DNA of 36,041 nt, taken from positions 1 through 36,041 of the forward strand of contig WTFY01000005.1 of NCBI GenBank assembly GCA_011523795.1. Direction: 5' to 3'. The position numbers and the translations under genes were made by a program. Below, piece by piece: positions 21,225 to 30,124 of the stretch; position 1 is the stretch's first letter; each line of letters opens with the position of its first letter. Below the pieces are notes generated by a model. The model saw only the letters and a program-made list of their open reading frames with translations. It was not told the DNA's origin and did no database searches. The DNA is from Gammaproteobacteria bacterium (GTDB lineage: Bacteria > Pseudomonadota > Gammaproteobacteria > UBA4575).

Positions 21225-22770
21225 CTTCGCTCATCTCTTGTTCGCCTTGTGGCGCAGGCTCTTCCTTATCCTCTTCTTCCTCTTCCTCTTCCTCTTCATT
21301 TTGTAGCGGCGCATCGGTGCTCTCCTCCATACCAAATTGCGTCATCGGCATCAGCTGATCGTCATACTCTTCCTGCGCAATGCCAAGCTTCTTCAGCACA
21401 TCTCTGATCTCCTTTGTAACAAGGTAACTGCTACTACCTAACTGCACCAAAGCGTTGATAGCAGCGGGGTCTAGCCCGACCAGTCCTGCTGACACATCGA
21501 TCTCAAAACGAATATCATCTTGCAGTGCTAAATCAGGAGTCATGTATTCTAACGCTAGCTTCAGCGCCTCGGTCATCGCATTAGAAACGTTATTAGCGAC
21601 ATTGTTCAACGAGCCGTTTCTAATAGTCTCCGTTAGCAACGCCTCTGTTGCAGTTTTTGCCACTGTCATCTGATCAGCTCTTACCGCACCAAGCGCTCGC
21701 ATCTGTTCATCTTTGATGCCCATCAATGCTTGTGCTGCGGCATTCGGTGCACCTTGCAAAACGCTTGCTGCTGCTGGCGCAGGTAAGGTCAGCACATATT
21801 TTGAGCCTACCCGAATCCCATCAGGGAACGCCTCCTCCAAATCTTGCAGGTTAGCGTTGCTGATAATATACGTAGCGTTACCAGCAAAGAACGCACCCTC
21901 TTCAGTGTCGGCACTACTCCGATACTGCGACAAGTTAACGCTACTGATACCCAGGAAAGGCGGTCGATCAATCACCCAGTCATTGTTCTCGCTGCCTGCC
22001 GTAAACAACGGCAACCTGCTCAAAGGCTTGCTACTAGCGTTAGTTAGCGTGCCCGCAGCCTCAACCACAAAACCCTCATCCTTATCTGGGCAATGCACTT
22101 GGAAGTGTGCGACCCCATCCACCAGATGAAAGCTTTTGAACTTATTGACGTAGCTAACCTCAAAGTCTTCTACCTGTTCAAACATCTCTGACACCACCAC
22201 TGTGTCGATTGTCGGTGTGCCAAACCAGTTAATCAACTCTTTAGGCTTAACTAACCGTATCGTCGGTAACACCCGACCACTATCACTATCACCCACCGTC
22301 GTTGGCTTATCCATCATTGGATACTCCACCAACAGTCCTGCTCGACCATATGCCAACACGTAAGCAAACATCTGTTTTGCTAACTGCACCAAGCCAAGCC
22401 CATTGCCGTTGACGTTATCAACAAACATGTCCATCATCGCTGGCAACTCTTTGATCACATCCTTGCTGAAAGCCAAGCCCACCAACGTTTCTAGCTGGCG
22501 GTTAGTGTAATCCACAAACTGTGCTCTTGCTTTGTAGTCGTCGTAACGACTATCACCAGCATTGTTCAACAGCTGACCGACATTCACCGCTGGTCGCTCT
22601 TTGATATTCACAATGCTGTTGAGCATGCTACCCCCACTGCCACCACTCGGATGCGGAAGGTACTTCTCACCTTGTTTCTTGACCTGAATCTCACCTGCCA
22701 AACAATCCTCAATCTGATCATAGACAGGCATGATCTGCTTGAGCGCTGGGTGTAGCGTATTTACTGCCAT
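21202..22770 (-). CDS. Portal protein (DUF4055-like)
   Basis: A 522-residue protein of the DUF4055 portal type. The N-terminus has 'EKYLPHPSGGSG', 'YDDYKARAQFVDYTNRQLETLVGLAFSKD', then 'LAKQMFAYVLAYGRAGLLVEYP', the usual order in this family. Portals form the dodecameric ring at the capsid vertex through which DNA is packaged. The C-terminus carries an uninterrupted run of nine Glu in an acidic tail (NEEEEEEEEEDKEEP), encoded by CTCTTC-like short tandem repeats that could vary by slippage. It starts directly after the large-terminase stop. Confidence 0.85.
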   Translation of the reverse strand: MAVNTLHPALKQIMPVYDQIEDCLAGEIQVKKQGEKYLPHPSGGSGGSMLNSIVNIKERPAVNVGQLLNNAGDSRYDDYKARAQFVDYTNRQLETLVGLAFSKDVIKELPAMMDMFVDNVNGNGLGLVQLAKQMFAYVLAYGRAGLLVEYPMMDKPTTVGDSDSGRVLPTIRLVKPKELINWFGTPTIDTVVVSEMFEQVEDFEVSYVNKFKSFHLVDGVAHFQVHCPDKDEGFVVEAAGTLTNASSKPLSRLPLFTAGSENNDWVIDRPPFLGISSVNLSQYRSSADTEEGAFFAGNATYIISNANLQDLEEAFPDGIRVGSKYVLTLPAPAAASVLQGAPNAAAQALMGIKDEQMRALGAVRADQMTVAKTATEALLTETIRNGSLNNVANNVSNAMTEALKLALEYMTPDLALQDDIRFEIDVSAGLVGLDPAAINALVQLGSSSYLVTKEIRDVLKKLGIAQEEYDDQLMPMTQFGMEESTDAPLQNEEEEEEEEEDKEEPAPQGEQEMSEDDQQDQS

Positions 22771-24111
22771 TTAAAACATCCCTCCTGGTACAGCCTTACT
22801 AATTCGACGACGATATATTCTATATCTTAACGCATCATAGTCATGGTCTTCCTGGCCATCAGCAATATCCTCCACATTCACCTCATCGTTTTCCAACGCT
22901 GGCAAACGCTCAATGATGCCCTTACAGGTATCGACAAACAATAACGTCTGATCAGCTAGTCTATCACGAATTAGCTGTTTGCCTATCATCCTACTACCTG
23001 GACTCTTATCCGCTGGAAGCCACGTTACACCCGCTTTCTGGAAGGTCATGCCAATCGTCTCAATGTCTGCTCTAGGTGAGCCAAATATCTGACTGTCAGC
23101 AGCGCCACGATAGATTTTCGCATCTCGATGAATTATCCCACGGTTGCGCAACGAATGCTCACGGCTTAAAATACCCTCAGCAATTTGCCGAGGCGAGTAA
23201 CGCAAACCCTTGCCACGACCGTCAGACACATACCACTCATGAAAAACGATAATTGTGCCAAGCTTAATTTCTCTATCTGCCAACACACGTTCTTCACTCC
23301 GCACCTCACAACACCACAGTATAGAACATGGTGCTGAACTACCCCAATCCATGCTGCGGTCAATGCGCCAATCCACGGGGATCTTGAATTGCGGTATCAC
23401 GTGTTTCTTCCTGTCCCACAAGAAGTCAAACGCACCACCGACAACGTTATCCCATGATCCATCTATCCACGCTTTAGCAAGTTCAGGATTGTTCTTACAG
23501 GATGCCAAAACGTCGGCTATTGCCTCTTTAGGCAGCATTTTGTTCTCTGTGAAACTGCCAAAGATTGCTACATGTGTGCCGCTATCACGTGTTTGTAATT
23601 CGCCATACGGCACACCGATGAAACGTTTCTTAATCCACTTCTTGCCACGACCAAATGGGTTAGTAGTGCTGAAAGCCCTGGCCTGCAAGCCTTTCAGCGA
23701 CTCTAAGGTCGCACACATGCGATCATACAGCTCTTCATCCTTCCACTTCGTCAATTCATTAAAACCAATGAATTGGTAACTATGACCTAAATACTTTTCT
23801 ATCGTGTCGAGATCAGGCGCATGCCTAAACAATAAAACCGAGCCATTTGACAGCGTCCATTGATTCTTGATGTATTTAGCATGCGGATCATAGATAGGGA
23901 TAATAAGCTTTGATTTAGCAATAATGTCGTCAAGGTTAGGATACAAGCGATCAAGCACAATGCCACGAATAGGCTGATGCCAGTGCTCTACAGCCATACG
24001 CATATAACACATCAATTGCGCATACGTCTTACCTGCTTTACGACTGCCACAATACAAGGTGTGTTTAGCGGGCGTGCTAATCGCTAGCTGTTGTTTTGGG
24101 AATGTGTTCAT
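22771..24111 (-). CDS. Terminase large subunit
   Basis: A 446-residue packaging motor. Walker A is GSRKAGKT (residues 22-29) and Walker B with the catalytic Glu is FIGFNE (114-119). The coupling motif lies near STTNP (148-152). The nuclease domain carries acidic residues in SMDWGSSAP (D255), GAADSQIF (D339) and ADGQEDHDYDALRY (D424/D426). It cuts and translocates concatemeric DNA into the procapsid. Length is normal for the PBSX/Terminase_3-like group. It overlaps the small-subunit candidate by 35 bp. Confidence 0.92.
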   Translation of the reverse strand: MNTFPKQQLAISTPAKHTLYCGSRKAGKTYAQLMCYMRMAVEHWHQPIRGIVLDRLYPNLDDIIAKSKLIIPIYDPHAKYIKNQWTLSNGSVLLFRHAPDLDTIEKYLGHSYQFIGFNELTKWKDEELYDRMCATLESLKGLQARAFSTTNPFGRGKKWIKKRFIGVPYGELQTRDSGTHVAIFGSFTENKMLPKEAIADVLASCKNNPELAKAWIDGSWDNVVGGAFDFLWDRKKHVIPQFKIPVDWRIDRSMDWGSSAPCSILWCCEVRSEERVLADREIKLGTIIVFHEWYVSDGRGKGLRYSPRQIAEGILSREHSLRNRGIIHRDAKIYRGAADSQIFGSPRADIETIGMTFQKAGVTWLPADKSPGSRMIGKQLIRDRLADQTLLFVDTCKGIIERLPALENDEVNVEDIADGQEDHDYDALRYRIYRRRISKAVPGGMF

Positions 24112-24430
24112 CTTTGGCTTTCTTCTGCCATGTCTCCTCGTCTAGAACTGTTATCACCGCAGGAGGCTTGGTATCTCTAGTGTTCACGCCATCCCTGATC
24201 TCACGTTCCTCTATGTGCTTTACTAATTCTAAAGCGGTGCGTGTTAAGGTACCAAATGAAGGCAGTAGGCCGCGTTGCGCATCGCTACGTGTGAGCTTTA
24301 AGCCTCGAATTGAATCAAGTGCTGCTAGAGTGTCAATTAGTAAGCGCTCTGCAACCCTCTTGGTATCTAGCTTTGGCGGGGTAGGGGTAATTTTGTTTAC
24401 CCTCTTCTTGCGGTTACCATCTCTCGGCAT
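24077..24430 (-). CDS. Terminase small subunit candidate
   Basis: A 117-residue protein directly upstream of and overlapping the large terminase. It has a basic N-terminus (MPRDGNRKKRVNK), a helical middle (RVAERLLIDTLAALDSIRGLKLTRSDAQRGLLPSFGTLTRTALELVKHIEERE) and a short C-terminus. Size, position and basic helical character fit a small terminase, which recognises packaging sites on DNA. The sequence does not show a named family pattern. No good ribosome site is seen; transcription starts in the shared divergent region at 24431-24487. Confidence 0.65.
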   Translation of the reverse strand: MPRDGNRKKRVNKITPTPPKLDTKRVAERLLIDTLAALDSIRGLKLTRSDAQRGLLPSFGTLTRTALELVKHIEEREIRDGVNTRDTKPPAVITVLDEETWQKKAKDEHIPKTTASD

Positions 24431-24487
24431 TGCATCAACACGTTAATTAGCTATACTGTAAATAGCATAACCAACATTGGAGACTTT
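24431..24487. promoter_or_regulatory. 57-bp divergent control region for packaging and head genes
   Basis: A rightward -10-like TATACT (24452-24457) with a weak TTGCAT 16 bases upstream, and an inverted repeat GCTAT/ATAGC (24450-24466) at the centre, lie between the leftward terminase operon and the rightward head/tail operon. TTGGAGA before 24488 is the ribosome site of the first head gene. The minus-strand promoter is less clear. Confidence 0.4.
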
Positions 24488-25159
24488 GTGGACACTGAAC
24501 AAACACCCACTCCTGAAGTTACACCTACGGAAGAGCCTAAAGAGGCTACTAAAGGCAACGACGAAGTAACTAAACTTACGGAGTTAGCTAATCGTCTACT
24601 TGCTGACAACGATGCTCTAACCAAACAGCTGAAAAGCGCTAATAGCAAGGCTGCCAAAGCACAGCCTCCTACAGAAGAGACAGCAGCTACATCTGAAACT
24701 GTCGCTCTCAAGGCAAAAGTAGCAGAGCTAGAAAAGGCATCGGAAGCGCAAGCACAAGCACTCGCCGAAGAGCGCATGCAATACGCCAAAGAAGCTAAAC
24801 TCTCTGAACTGTTACCACGCATATCCACACACAGAATTATGCGCCATGAGATATTGCCGCGCATCGGTTGCGAGATCAAAGACGGCAAGCCTGAAACTTT
24901 TGTCGTTGATGATGAGGGCAATCGGGTGGTCATGACCTGGGATAAGCTCGTCGATGAGTTCCGTGGTAACAAAGAGTTTGCTGACTTTGTGATTCAAAGC
25001 GAAGCCACTGGTAGCAAGTATGAGCCACCTAAAACAAAACCAGAAAATACAGAAAAGATACACAAAGGTACTCGCCTTAAGCGTGTATCTGATATGATGT
25101 CTAGTAGTGATCGAGCTGACTATTACAATAAACGCGCCGCCGAATTAGGCGTAGGATAA
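24488..25159 (+). CDS. Scaffold-like head protein
   Basis: A 223-residue protein with a GTG start behind TTGGAGA. The N-terminal 110 residues are Thr/Pro/Glu rich and then coiled coil (KLTELANRLLADNDALTKQL, VAELEKASEAQAQALAEERMQYA). The C-terminal part is mixed and ends in a charged helix. Position directly before the major capsid gene, the coiled coil and the acidic N-terminus fit a capsid scaffolding protein. There is no protease motif. Confidence 0.65.
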   Translation: MDTEQTPTPEVTPTEEPKEATKGNDEVTKLTELANRLLADNDALTKQLKSANSKAAKAQPPTEETAATSETVALKAKVAELEKASEAQAQALAEERMQYAKEAKLSELLPRISTHRIMRHEILPRIGCEIKDGKPETFVVDDEGNRVVMTWDKLVDEFRGNKEFADFVIQSEATGSKYEPPKTKPENTEKIHKGTRLKRVSDMMSSSDRADYYNKRAAELGVG

Positions 25160-25169
25160 GGAGGGAACT

Positions 25170-26240
25170 ATGGCAGCCTCACTCAAAGCAGGCAATTTTA
25201 AAATCTTTGATGCGTTCATGTATGGCGACTCGATCGACATGATCAACCAGAATCTGAACGTACTCAACCAAGCGAGTCAGGCTATCAACGTGGAGAACAT
25301 GCCGTTCTCTGGTACTACGCTTGAGACTGGTTACTACGATTTTGTCGTAACTGATGGTTCAGGCACTGGATCAGGCACAGGCGTTAACACCGCTGGTGCT
25401 GGGCTTTACGACGTGCGCACTGAACAAAGCATTGCTGCTAAAGACATCACGCAAGATAGCTACAAAGCAATCAAGACCTATTGGCATAGTGGTCTCTACA
25501 AGCACAATCCCATCGCCTTCTCCTGGACACAGCAACAAGCTGGAATTGAGGGTAGCAGGGTAGCTGGGCAGATGGCGGATCGTTTAACACAACACCACAT
25601 AAATGCGTTGATAGGGGCTGCTGTTGCGTGTGGCACTATTAGCGGCAATAAAACACTACTTGATTTGGTGGGTAACAAAACAGCTGGCACTGGCGGACAA
25701 TATCCGACCGAAGAAAATCTAGTGCGGTTGTGCGGTCTCTTGTTTGACCAACAGCAAGCAATTAACACTCTCATCATGCACCCCACGGCATTCAACCGCT
25801 ATGCTCGTGGTCGCCTGAGCGAATTTAAAGATGCATTCAACGTAGACCAAGCTCCAATCCCTGGTGTGCGAGTGCTGCAGACTCTGACTGGGATGCGCAT
25901 CATCGTTACCAAATCGCCACAGCTGGTTAAATCTGAAACGATTAAGAGCGCGAACACTTCTACGTATTACACGATTGGTCTTACTGACAACGCGGCGTAT
26001 CTCTTGACACAAGGCGATTACAGAGCGTGGTCTGACATCAACTTAAATGTGCGACCAGTTGCGAGCACCTACTGCTCTGAAACTACCTTCGGTATTAAGC
26101 TTAAAGGCTACAGCTGGAAGGGCAGCACTGCTGCATCTCCTGGCGCTACAGCGTTAGCGACATCTACCAACTGGGAGCGTAAGGCAACCAACGTGGAAGA
26201 CAGCGGTATTGTTGTCATGCAGAATTATTGGACTAGTTAA
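25170..26240 (+). CDS. Major capsid protein
   Basis: A 356-residue protein with an excellent AAGGAGGG ribosome site. It has the expected length, lacks Cys-rich or membrane features, and lies between the scaffold-like and connector genes. Recognisable features include a long N-terminal arm, an extended beta region with glycine repeats (SGTGSGTGVNTAG), 'HHINALIGAAVACG', and a central helix-strand segment (IMHPTAFNRYARGRLSEF..., VRVLQTLTGMRIIVTKSP) typical of HK97-fold A domains. Expected to form the icosahedral shell. Confidence 0.8.
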   Translation: MAASLKAGNFKIFDAFMYGDSIDMINQNLNVLNQASQAINVENMPFSGTTLETGYYDFVVTDGSGTGSGTGVNTAGAGLYDVRTEQSIAAKDITQDSYKAIKTYWHSGLYKHNPIAFSWTQQQAGIEGSRVAGQMADRLTQHHINALIGAAVACGTISGNKTLLDLVGNKTAGTGGQYPTEENLVRLCGLLFDQQQAINTLIMHPTAFNRYARGRLSEFKDAFNVDQAPIPGVRVLQTLTGMRIIVTKSPQLVKSETIKSANTSTYYTIGLTDNAAYLLTQGDYRAWSDINLNVRPVASTYCSETTFGIKLKGYSWKGSTAASPGATALATSTNWERKATNVEDSGIVVMQNYWTS

Positions 26241-26245
26241 ATAGT

Positions 26246-26872
26246 GTGGCAAGGTCGTCAACATCATACTTTTCTGAAAACACTGGGGGGCAGCTCATCC
26301 CTGCTCTCCAGTTTATCGTTGATCACGCTCTAGACACACAACTGCCAGACAACTACGTGAGGCCTGGTGCTACTGACCCTGCCGACAAAGATTACTATTT
26401 GAGATGGGTGATCACTGATGCCGATGCTAGGATGCAAGTATATCGTTGGTCAATCCGAGCATCAACGTTAGTAGACTCGTTTGAGCCTCGTTTCACTGGC
26501 GTGCGGTTAAGCTCCTCACAAGCCCTTGCCTGGCCTCGTCAATACGCGTTCCTGAATCAGGGATCAGCTACGCAAGGCAGTATCTCACAAATGAACTCTA
26601 CTCGCATCGGCGAAGACGAAGTGCCACACCTTATCTGTCTCGCTACAGCTCATGTGATAATTAGGCTAGCTAACAAGCAAGACCCGTTTGGGAACTGGTA
26701 TGAAGAAGAAAACATGACCGAGGGGCGCACACTAGTTAAGCGCAAGATCGGTGATATTGAACATGAGTGGTTAGTTACAGGCAGTGGCAATCGCTCGCAA
26801 GTAATGAGCTTCTCTGTAAGAGACCTCCTGAAACCCTTGCTACGCAACACTGCCATGACGGTGAGCAGATGA
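26246..26872 (+). CDS. Head-tail connector (adaptor) protein
   Basis: A 208-residue protein using a GTG start five bases after the capsid stop; no strong ribosome site is seen, so coupling is likely. The segment RLSSSQALAWPRQYAF and the 'EVPHLICLATAHVIIRLA' helix match the pattern of phage adaptor proteins (L.WPR followed by P..v..A..e.A), annotated in many phages as DnaT-like or gp6-like. These bind the portal to continue the DNA channel. The stop overlaps the next ATG (ATGA). Confidence 0.65.
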   Translation: MARSSTSYFSENTGGQLIPALQFIVDHALDTQLPDNYVRPGATDPADKDYYLRWVITDADARMQVYRWSIRASTLVDSFEPRFTGVRLSSSQALAWPRQYAFLNQGSATQGSISQMNSTRIGEDEVPHLICLATAHVIIRLANKQDPFGNWYEEENMTEGRTLVKRKIGDIEHEWLVTGSGNRSQVMSFSVRDLLKPLLRNTAMTVSR

Positions 26873-27216
26873 ACAAGTCTGAATTAAAAGAAGAGATCAA
26901 GGATGTGATATGTGCGCTTGTTGCTGATGGGTGTGGAGACAACTTTACTTACACACCTGTGAATGGCGAGCCGATCAAAGACCTCAAAGGTGTGTTGGTC
27001 AGCAAGACTACAAGTGCAACTAGTGCTGACTATGTGCGCAACGTCGCTAACACTATGCTCATTGTGGCATGCCGAGATGGGCTTGACCCGAGTGATGGCG
27101 ATTGCATTAAGTCCTCATCAGGCAACGAGTATCTGGTTGAGTCGGTTGCCACACAATTCCTCGGTAACGACGATCAGGTTGGTTACTACAAACTAGGGTT
27201 GGTGTCGCAAGTATGA
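26869..27216 (+). CDS. Head-completion / connector protein
   Basis: A 115-residue protein whose ATG overlaps the adaptor stop. A longer in-frame extension to 26767 lies inside the adaptor and is unsupported. It has an N-terminal helix, then beta strands: 'GEPIKDLKGVLVSKTT', 'ADYVRNVANTMLIVACRDGLDPSDGDCIKSSSGNEYLVESV', a small barrel as in head-closure (gpFII/gp16-like) proteins. It occupies the normal place between adaptor and tail terminator. The stop overlaps the next ATG. Confidence 0.6.
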   Translation: MNKSELKEEIKDVICALVADGCGDNFTYTPVNGEPIKDLKGVLVSKTTSATSADYVRNVANTMLIVACRDGLDPSDGDCIKSSSGNEYLVESVATQFLGNDDQVGYYKLGLVSQV

Positions 27217-27809
27217 AGTTTACCGACTGGGACGTGATGAACAACATCACCATGTTTCTGTGTAAGGGGGCAAAACAACCCATCACAACGGAAGCCTTGA
27301 TAGTCAAGGCTTACAGCGAGGATGGGTTGCAGCGACCTGTAATGAAAAATGGCAAACAAGAGCCAACACCATTCACACCTATTGCCAGCATCTTCTATCA
27401 AGAACCAACTGAACTGGATGGCATGGTTATTACAAACCTCAAGAAAAATAAGCGACCACTACTCGTCATTACGCAACAAATGTTGTCAGCATCACAAATC
27501 AATATCGGCATCAACGCCTTGTATGACACGGTGCTTGAGACATCAGTGCGTATCGACATCGCACCTACTGACGAGCTGACACCCGTGCGACCACTGATAT
27601 TTGCTAGTAACTTGTTGGCACAGTGTCGCAAGTTCAACTGGAAGTCCACTCCAAAGGACACCGACGGCAAAGAGCATAAGTGCTTACCTATCGCGTTTGA
27701 TTCAAGCGAAGGCGGTGCACCAATAGACCAGCAAGGCTATAACCAGCGTGGGTTTGTGCGTTACACAACAACGCTGCGTGTACGCTTCAACTACCAAATT
27801 AGGAGATAG
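27213..27809 (+). CDS. Tail terminator-like protein
   Basis: A 198-residue protein starting with an ATGA overlap. It sits immediately before the tail-tube gene, where siphophages encode the tail terminator. Mixed alpha/beta, with 'PLLVITQQMLSASQINIGINALYDTVLETSVRIDIAP' and a final 'RYTTTLRVRFNYQIRR' beta strand reminiscent of terminator folds. No exact family pattern is recognised, so the call is mainly positional. Confidence 0.55.
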   Translation: MKFTDWDVMNNITMFLCKGAKQPITTEALIVKAYSEDGLQRPVMKNGKQEPTPFTPIASIFYQEPTELDGMVITNLKKNKRPLLVITQQMLSASQINIGINALYDTVLETSVRIDIAPTDELTPVRPLIFASNLLAQCRKFNWKSTPKDTDGKEHKCLPIAFDSSEGGAPIDQQGYNQRGFVRYTTTLRVRFNYQIRR

Positions 27810-27813
27810 AGAC

Positions 27814-29400
27814 ATGGCAAAAGATAAGCAAGAGAGCGGCGAACTTCTACCTGAAAACGCACCAGTGTTTGCGGCTGAAAGCCTTGGTGCGACTGATGTT
27901 GCAGATAGTTTGGTAGATAGCCAAACCACCACTCTGCACTACGAGATAGAGTCAAAGATTGGTGAGGTAACTAGTCCCAAATGGAAATTATTTGTGCCCA
28001 TCTCCTATGGCACTACAGGCGGGCAGCTCACAACCGTAGAGCCTGATGAGCTTGAGAGTAGTGGGCAGACCACCAAAGGCTCACCTACACAGGTTGCTGC
28101 TACCGCCGAGTTTAGCGCTAACGTCAAGCACAGCAATCTTCAAGATTTTGTGCCTGGTATGCTGCGAGCTAAATACCAAGAGAGAGGGTCTACTGCTCGC
28201 AAAGAGACCATCACTAACCCTGAAACAGTTACGGCTGTTGTCTCTGATGGCTACACCACTACCAATACTGGCGGCGATGACTGGAGTGTGCCTACTGGCG
28301 CAGAGTTATTGATCTATGCGTCTGGTTTCCAGAATGCGGCAAACAATGGTCGTAAGATTGTTACTGCTACAACTGCCACAAAGGTGTCTGTAGAAAACCT
28401 AACTGCTGCCACTGACAAAGGTGGCAGGCTAGAGGTTATCGGCGTAAGAACGCCTGCCACAGCGGATTACAAGAAGGCAGCGTCAGGCGCTCTAGCTAAA
28501 TTAGATTGTGAGGCGGACATCTCCAAGCTCAAGGTAGTCGTGGGTGAGTGGGTGCAGGTGGTTAACGATGACTCTAACCCTAGCATGCCAATCTTCTACG
28601 GTCGTGTAGCTAGTGTTGCGACTAGCGGTGGTAAGTCTAGTATCAACTTTAGCAATGTCGTTGGTATTGGCGGCTTTGATGGCGAGAATGTAGATAACAA
28701 GCGATTTGCTATCTACATCGCTAATCGCTACATCAACAACCCTGCTCGCAAAGACATCAGAGACTGCACCTACCAATTCAAGCGCACTATCAAGGACGGT
28801 CAAGTCCAGACTATCACTGGCTCACAGGCGAATACGATGAGTATGTCTGTGCCGTCGGTCGCCAAGATGGAATCAACGATGGGTTTCATCTCTCGTCGGG
28901 CGCTTACCAACGATACTAACACCATCAGTGACTCAAACGAGATAGCAGCGACTGATGACACTATGTATAACACCTCTAGCGACGTGAAGCTGGTATCGCT
29001 CTATAAAGATTCTGACAAAGCAGACCTCTTCGCCGATTTTGGCGATCTCTCTGTGGACTTCAATAATGGTTTAAGCGCACGCTACAAGATCGGGAGCAAG
29101 TTCTCGCTTGGCGCTAGTAGAGCGGCGTTCGCTGCGACCATGAGTGGCACTGCGTACTTTAGAGACCTAACGCCGATTGAGTCAGCAGAAGAAAACCACA
29201 CCGTTGGTGGCGTTATCCTCGCTAGCAACGAGAGTGGTGGTGTGTGTGTAGATATGCCTGGTATGACTGTGGTCGGTGATGTGGCAATCTCAAGAGGTGA
29301 GCCAGTTACTATCAACGTTACCAACAGCGGGTTTAAAGGTGCTGAAGGCTACACCACAAGATTCTCATTTTACCCTTATCTGGAGGCACACGGCGAATGA
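27814..29400 (+). CDS. Major tail (tube) protein
   Basis: A 528-residue protein. I chose the ATG at 27814 because AGGAGATAGAG precedes it; a longer in-frame start at 27748 lies in the preceding gene. The N-terminus 'STTLHYEIESKIGEVTSPKWKLFVPISYGTTGGQLTT' and a repeated layout of beta segments fit the tail-tube fold, here possibly doubled: one part to residue about 230, another from about 260 with 'CTYQFKRTIKDGQVQTITGSQANTMSMSVPSVAKMESTMGF'. Length is greater than usual tube proteins, consistent with an extra domain. The stop overlaps the chaperone start. Confidence 0.75.
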   Translation: MAKDKQESGELLPENAPVFAAESLGATDVADSLVDSQTTTLHYEIESKIGEVTSPKWKLFVPISYGTTGGQLTTVEPDELESSGQTTKGSPTQVAATAEFSANVKHSNLQDFVPGMLRAKYQERGSTARKETITNPETVTAVVSDGYTTTNTGGDDWSVPTGAELLIYASGFQNAANNGRKIVTATTATKVSVENLTAATDKGGRLEVIGVRTPATADYKKAASGALAKLDCEADISKLKVVVGEWVQVVNDDSNPSMPIFYGRVASVATSGGKSSINFSNVVGIGGFDGENVDNKRFAIYIANRYINNPARKDIRDCTYQFKRTIKDGQVQTITGSQANTMSMSVPSVAKMESTMGFISRRALTNDTNTISDSNEIAATDDTMYNTSSDVKLVSLYKDSDKADLFADFGDLSVDFNNGLSARYKIGSKFSLGASRAAFAATMSGTAYFRDLTPIESAEENHTVGGVILASNESGGVCVDMPGMTVVGDVAISRGEPVTINVTNSGFKGAEGYTTRFSFYPYLEAHGE

Positions 29401-29795
29401 TTGATTTTAAGAGAGAACACGCACCTAACCGCCGTCAGCTTGAAGACGGCGTGTGGGTTGAGGTTGCGGGTGCTAGGTTTCTGCTAGCATCAACCAACTC
29501 ACTGCGTTACGACGCTGCCCTAAATCTGTACTCCAAGGAACATACCTATGAGCTACAGCGTGGCGAGATTGATCCTGCCGTAGCCAAAGAGCTTGATCTC
29601 AAGTCTTTTGCGGTTCTGATCAGGGACTGGGAGAAGGTTGGCTGGGATGGCAAAGCCGTCAAGTGCACGTACGACAACGCTCTCATGCTACTCAAGAACT
29701 GCCCTGACATCACCAAACAGCTGCGTATCAAGGCTGCCAAGACATCGCTCTACATGCCTAGCGCAGCAGATGTGGGAAACTCCAAAGCATCGTAG
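29397..29795 (+). CDS. Tail assembly chaperone, lambda gpG-like (zero frame)
   Basis: A 132-residue protein starting with an ATGA overlap after the tail tube and before the tape measure. Helical second half (EIDPAVAKELDLKSFAVLIRDWEKVGWDGKAVKCTYDNALMLLKNCPD), similar in organisation to tail chaperones that bind the tape measure. Near its 3' end a slippery GGGAAAC in the proper phase (G GGA AAC at 29774-29780) lets some ribosomes continue in the -1 frame. The zero-frame stop lies in the downstream hairpin. Confidence 0.75.
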   Translation: MIDFKREHAPNRRQLEDGVWVEVAGARFLLASTNSLRYDAALNLYSKEHTYELQRGEIDPAVAKELDLKSFAVLIRDWEKVGWDGKAVKCTYDNALMLLKNCPDITKQLRIKAAKTSLYMPSAADVGNSKAS

Positions 29796-30124
29796 AATGG
29801 AATTGTCGCTACGATGCTGCGTCGATCGCAAATGTGATCAAACGCCGTAAGGCGAGAGGCAGGCCTATCCCTAAAGAGTGGATACAACCACAGGTCAAGC
29901 CACATCTGCAATTTGCGGTGAACGCCTTCTACGCTCTCAATTCTGAACGCTATCCTGCTATGTCGGGGGTAGCTCCGATACCGTGGTCTCGTGTTATGAT
30001 GTATGGAGATAGATACTGCTACAACGACAACCAGACAGAGGGGTTGTGGGCTTGCGTAAGGGAAATGGATACTGTCTACCTGCGCTACCACAACAGTAAG
30101 GTGAAACGTGGCAAGACTAGATAG
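29397..30124 (+). CDS. Tail assembly chaperone, gpGT-like -1 frameshift product
   Basis: A -1 shift at GGGAAAC (29774-29780) fuses the first 128 residues of the chaperone to a downstream frame open from 29762 to a TAG at 30122-30124. The extension is 114 residues: LQSIVEWNCRYDAASIANVIKRRKARGRP..., about 242 residues in all. The same arrangement makes gpGT in lambda, where both products are needed at a fixed ratio for tail assembly. The downstream frame has a GTG at 29834 but no ribosome-binding site, which supports fusion over separate translation. Confidence 0.8.
29774..29818 (+). promoter_or_regulatory. Programmed -1 frameshift signal
   Basis: A canonical slippery heptamer GGGAAAC (29774-29780, read G GGA AAC in the zero frame) is followed by a 5-base spacer. 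A perfect 10-bp hairpin comes next (AGCATCGTAG at 29786-29795 with CTACGATGCT at 29809-29818, 13-base loop). The zero-frame stop TAG (29793-29795) is part of the hairpin stem. Confidence 0.85.

Noticed and set aside
24451-24972. Minus-strand ORF of 173 codons
   Set aside because: Antisense to the scaffold-like gene. The Ser/Val-rich translation is typical of a shadow frame, and it would interrupt the divergent control region.
27748-27813. Upstream in-frame extension of the tail-tube gene
   Set aside because: It overlaps the end of the terminator-like gene and lacks a ribosome site, whereas ATG 27814 has AGGAGATAG.
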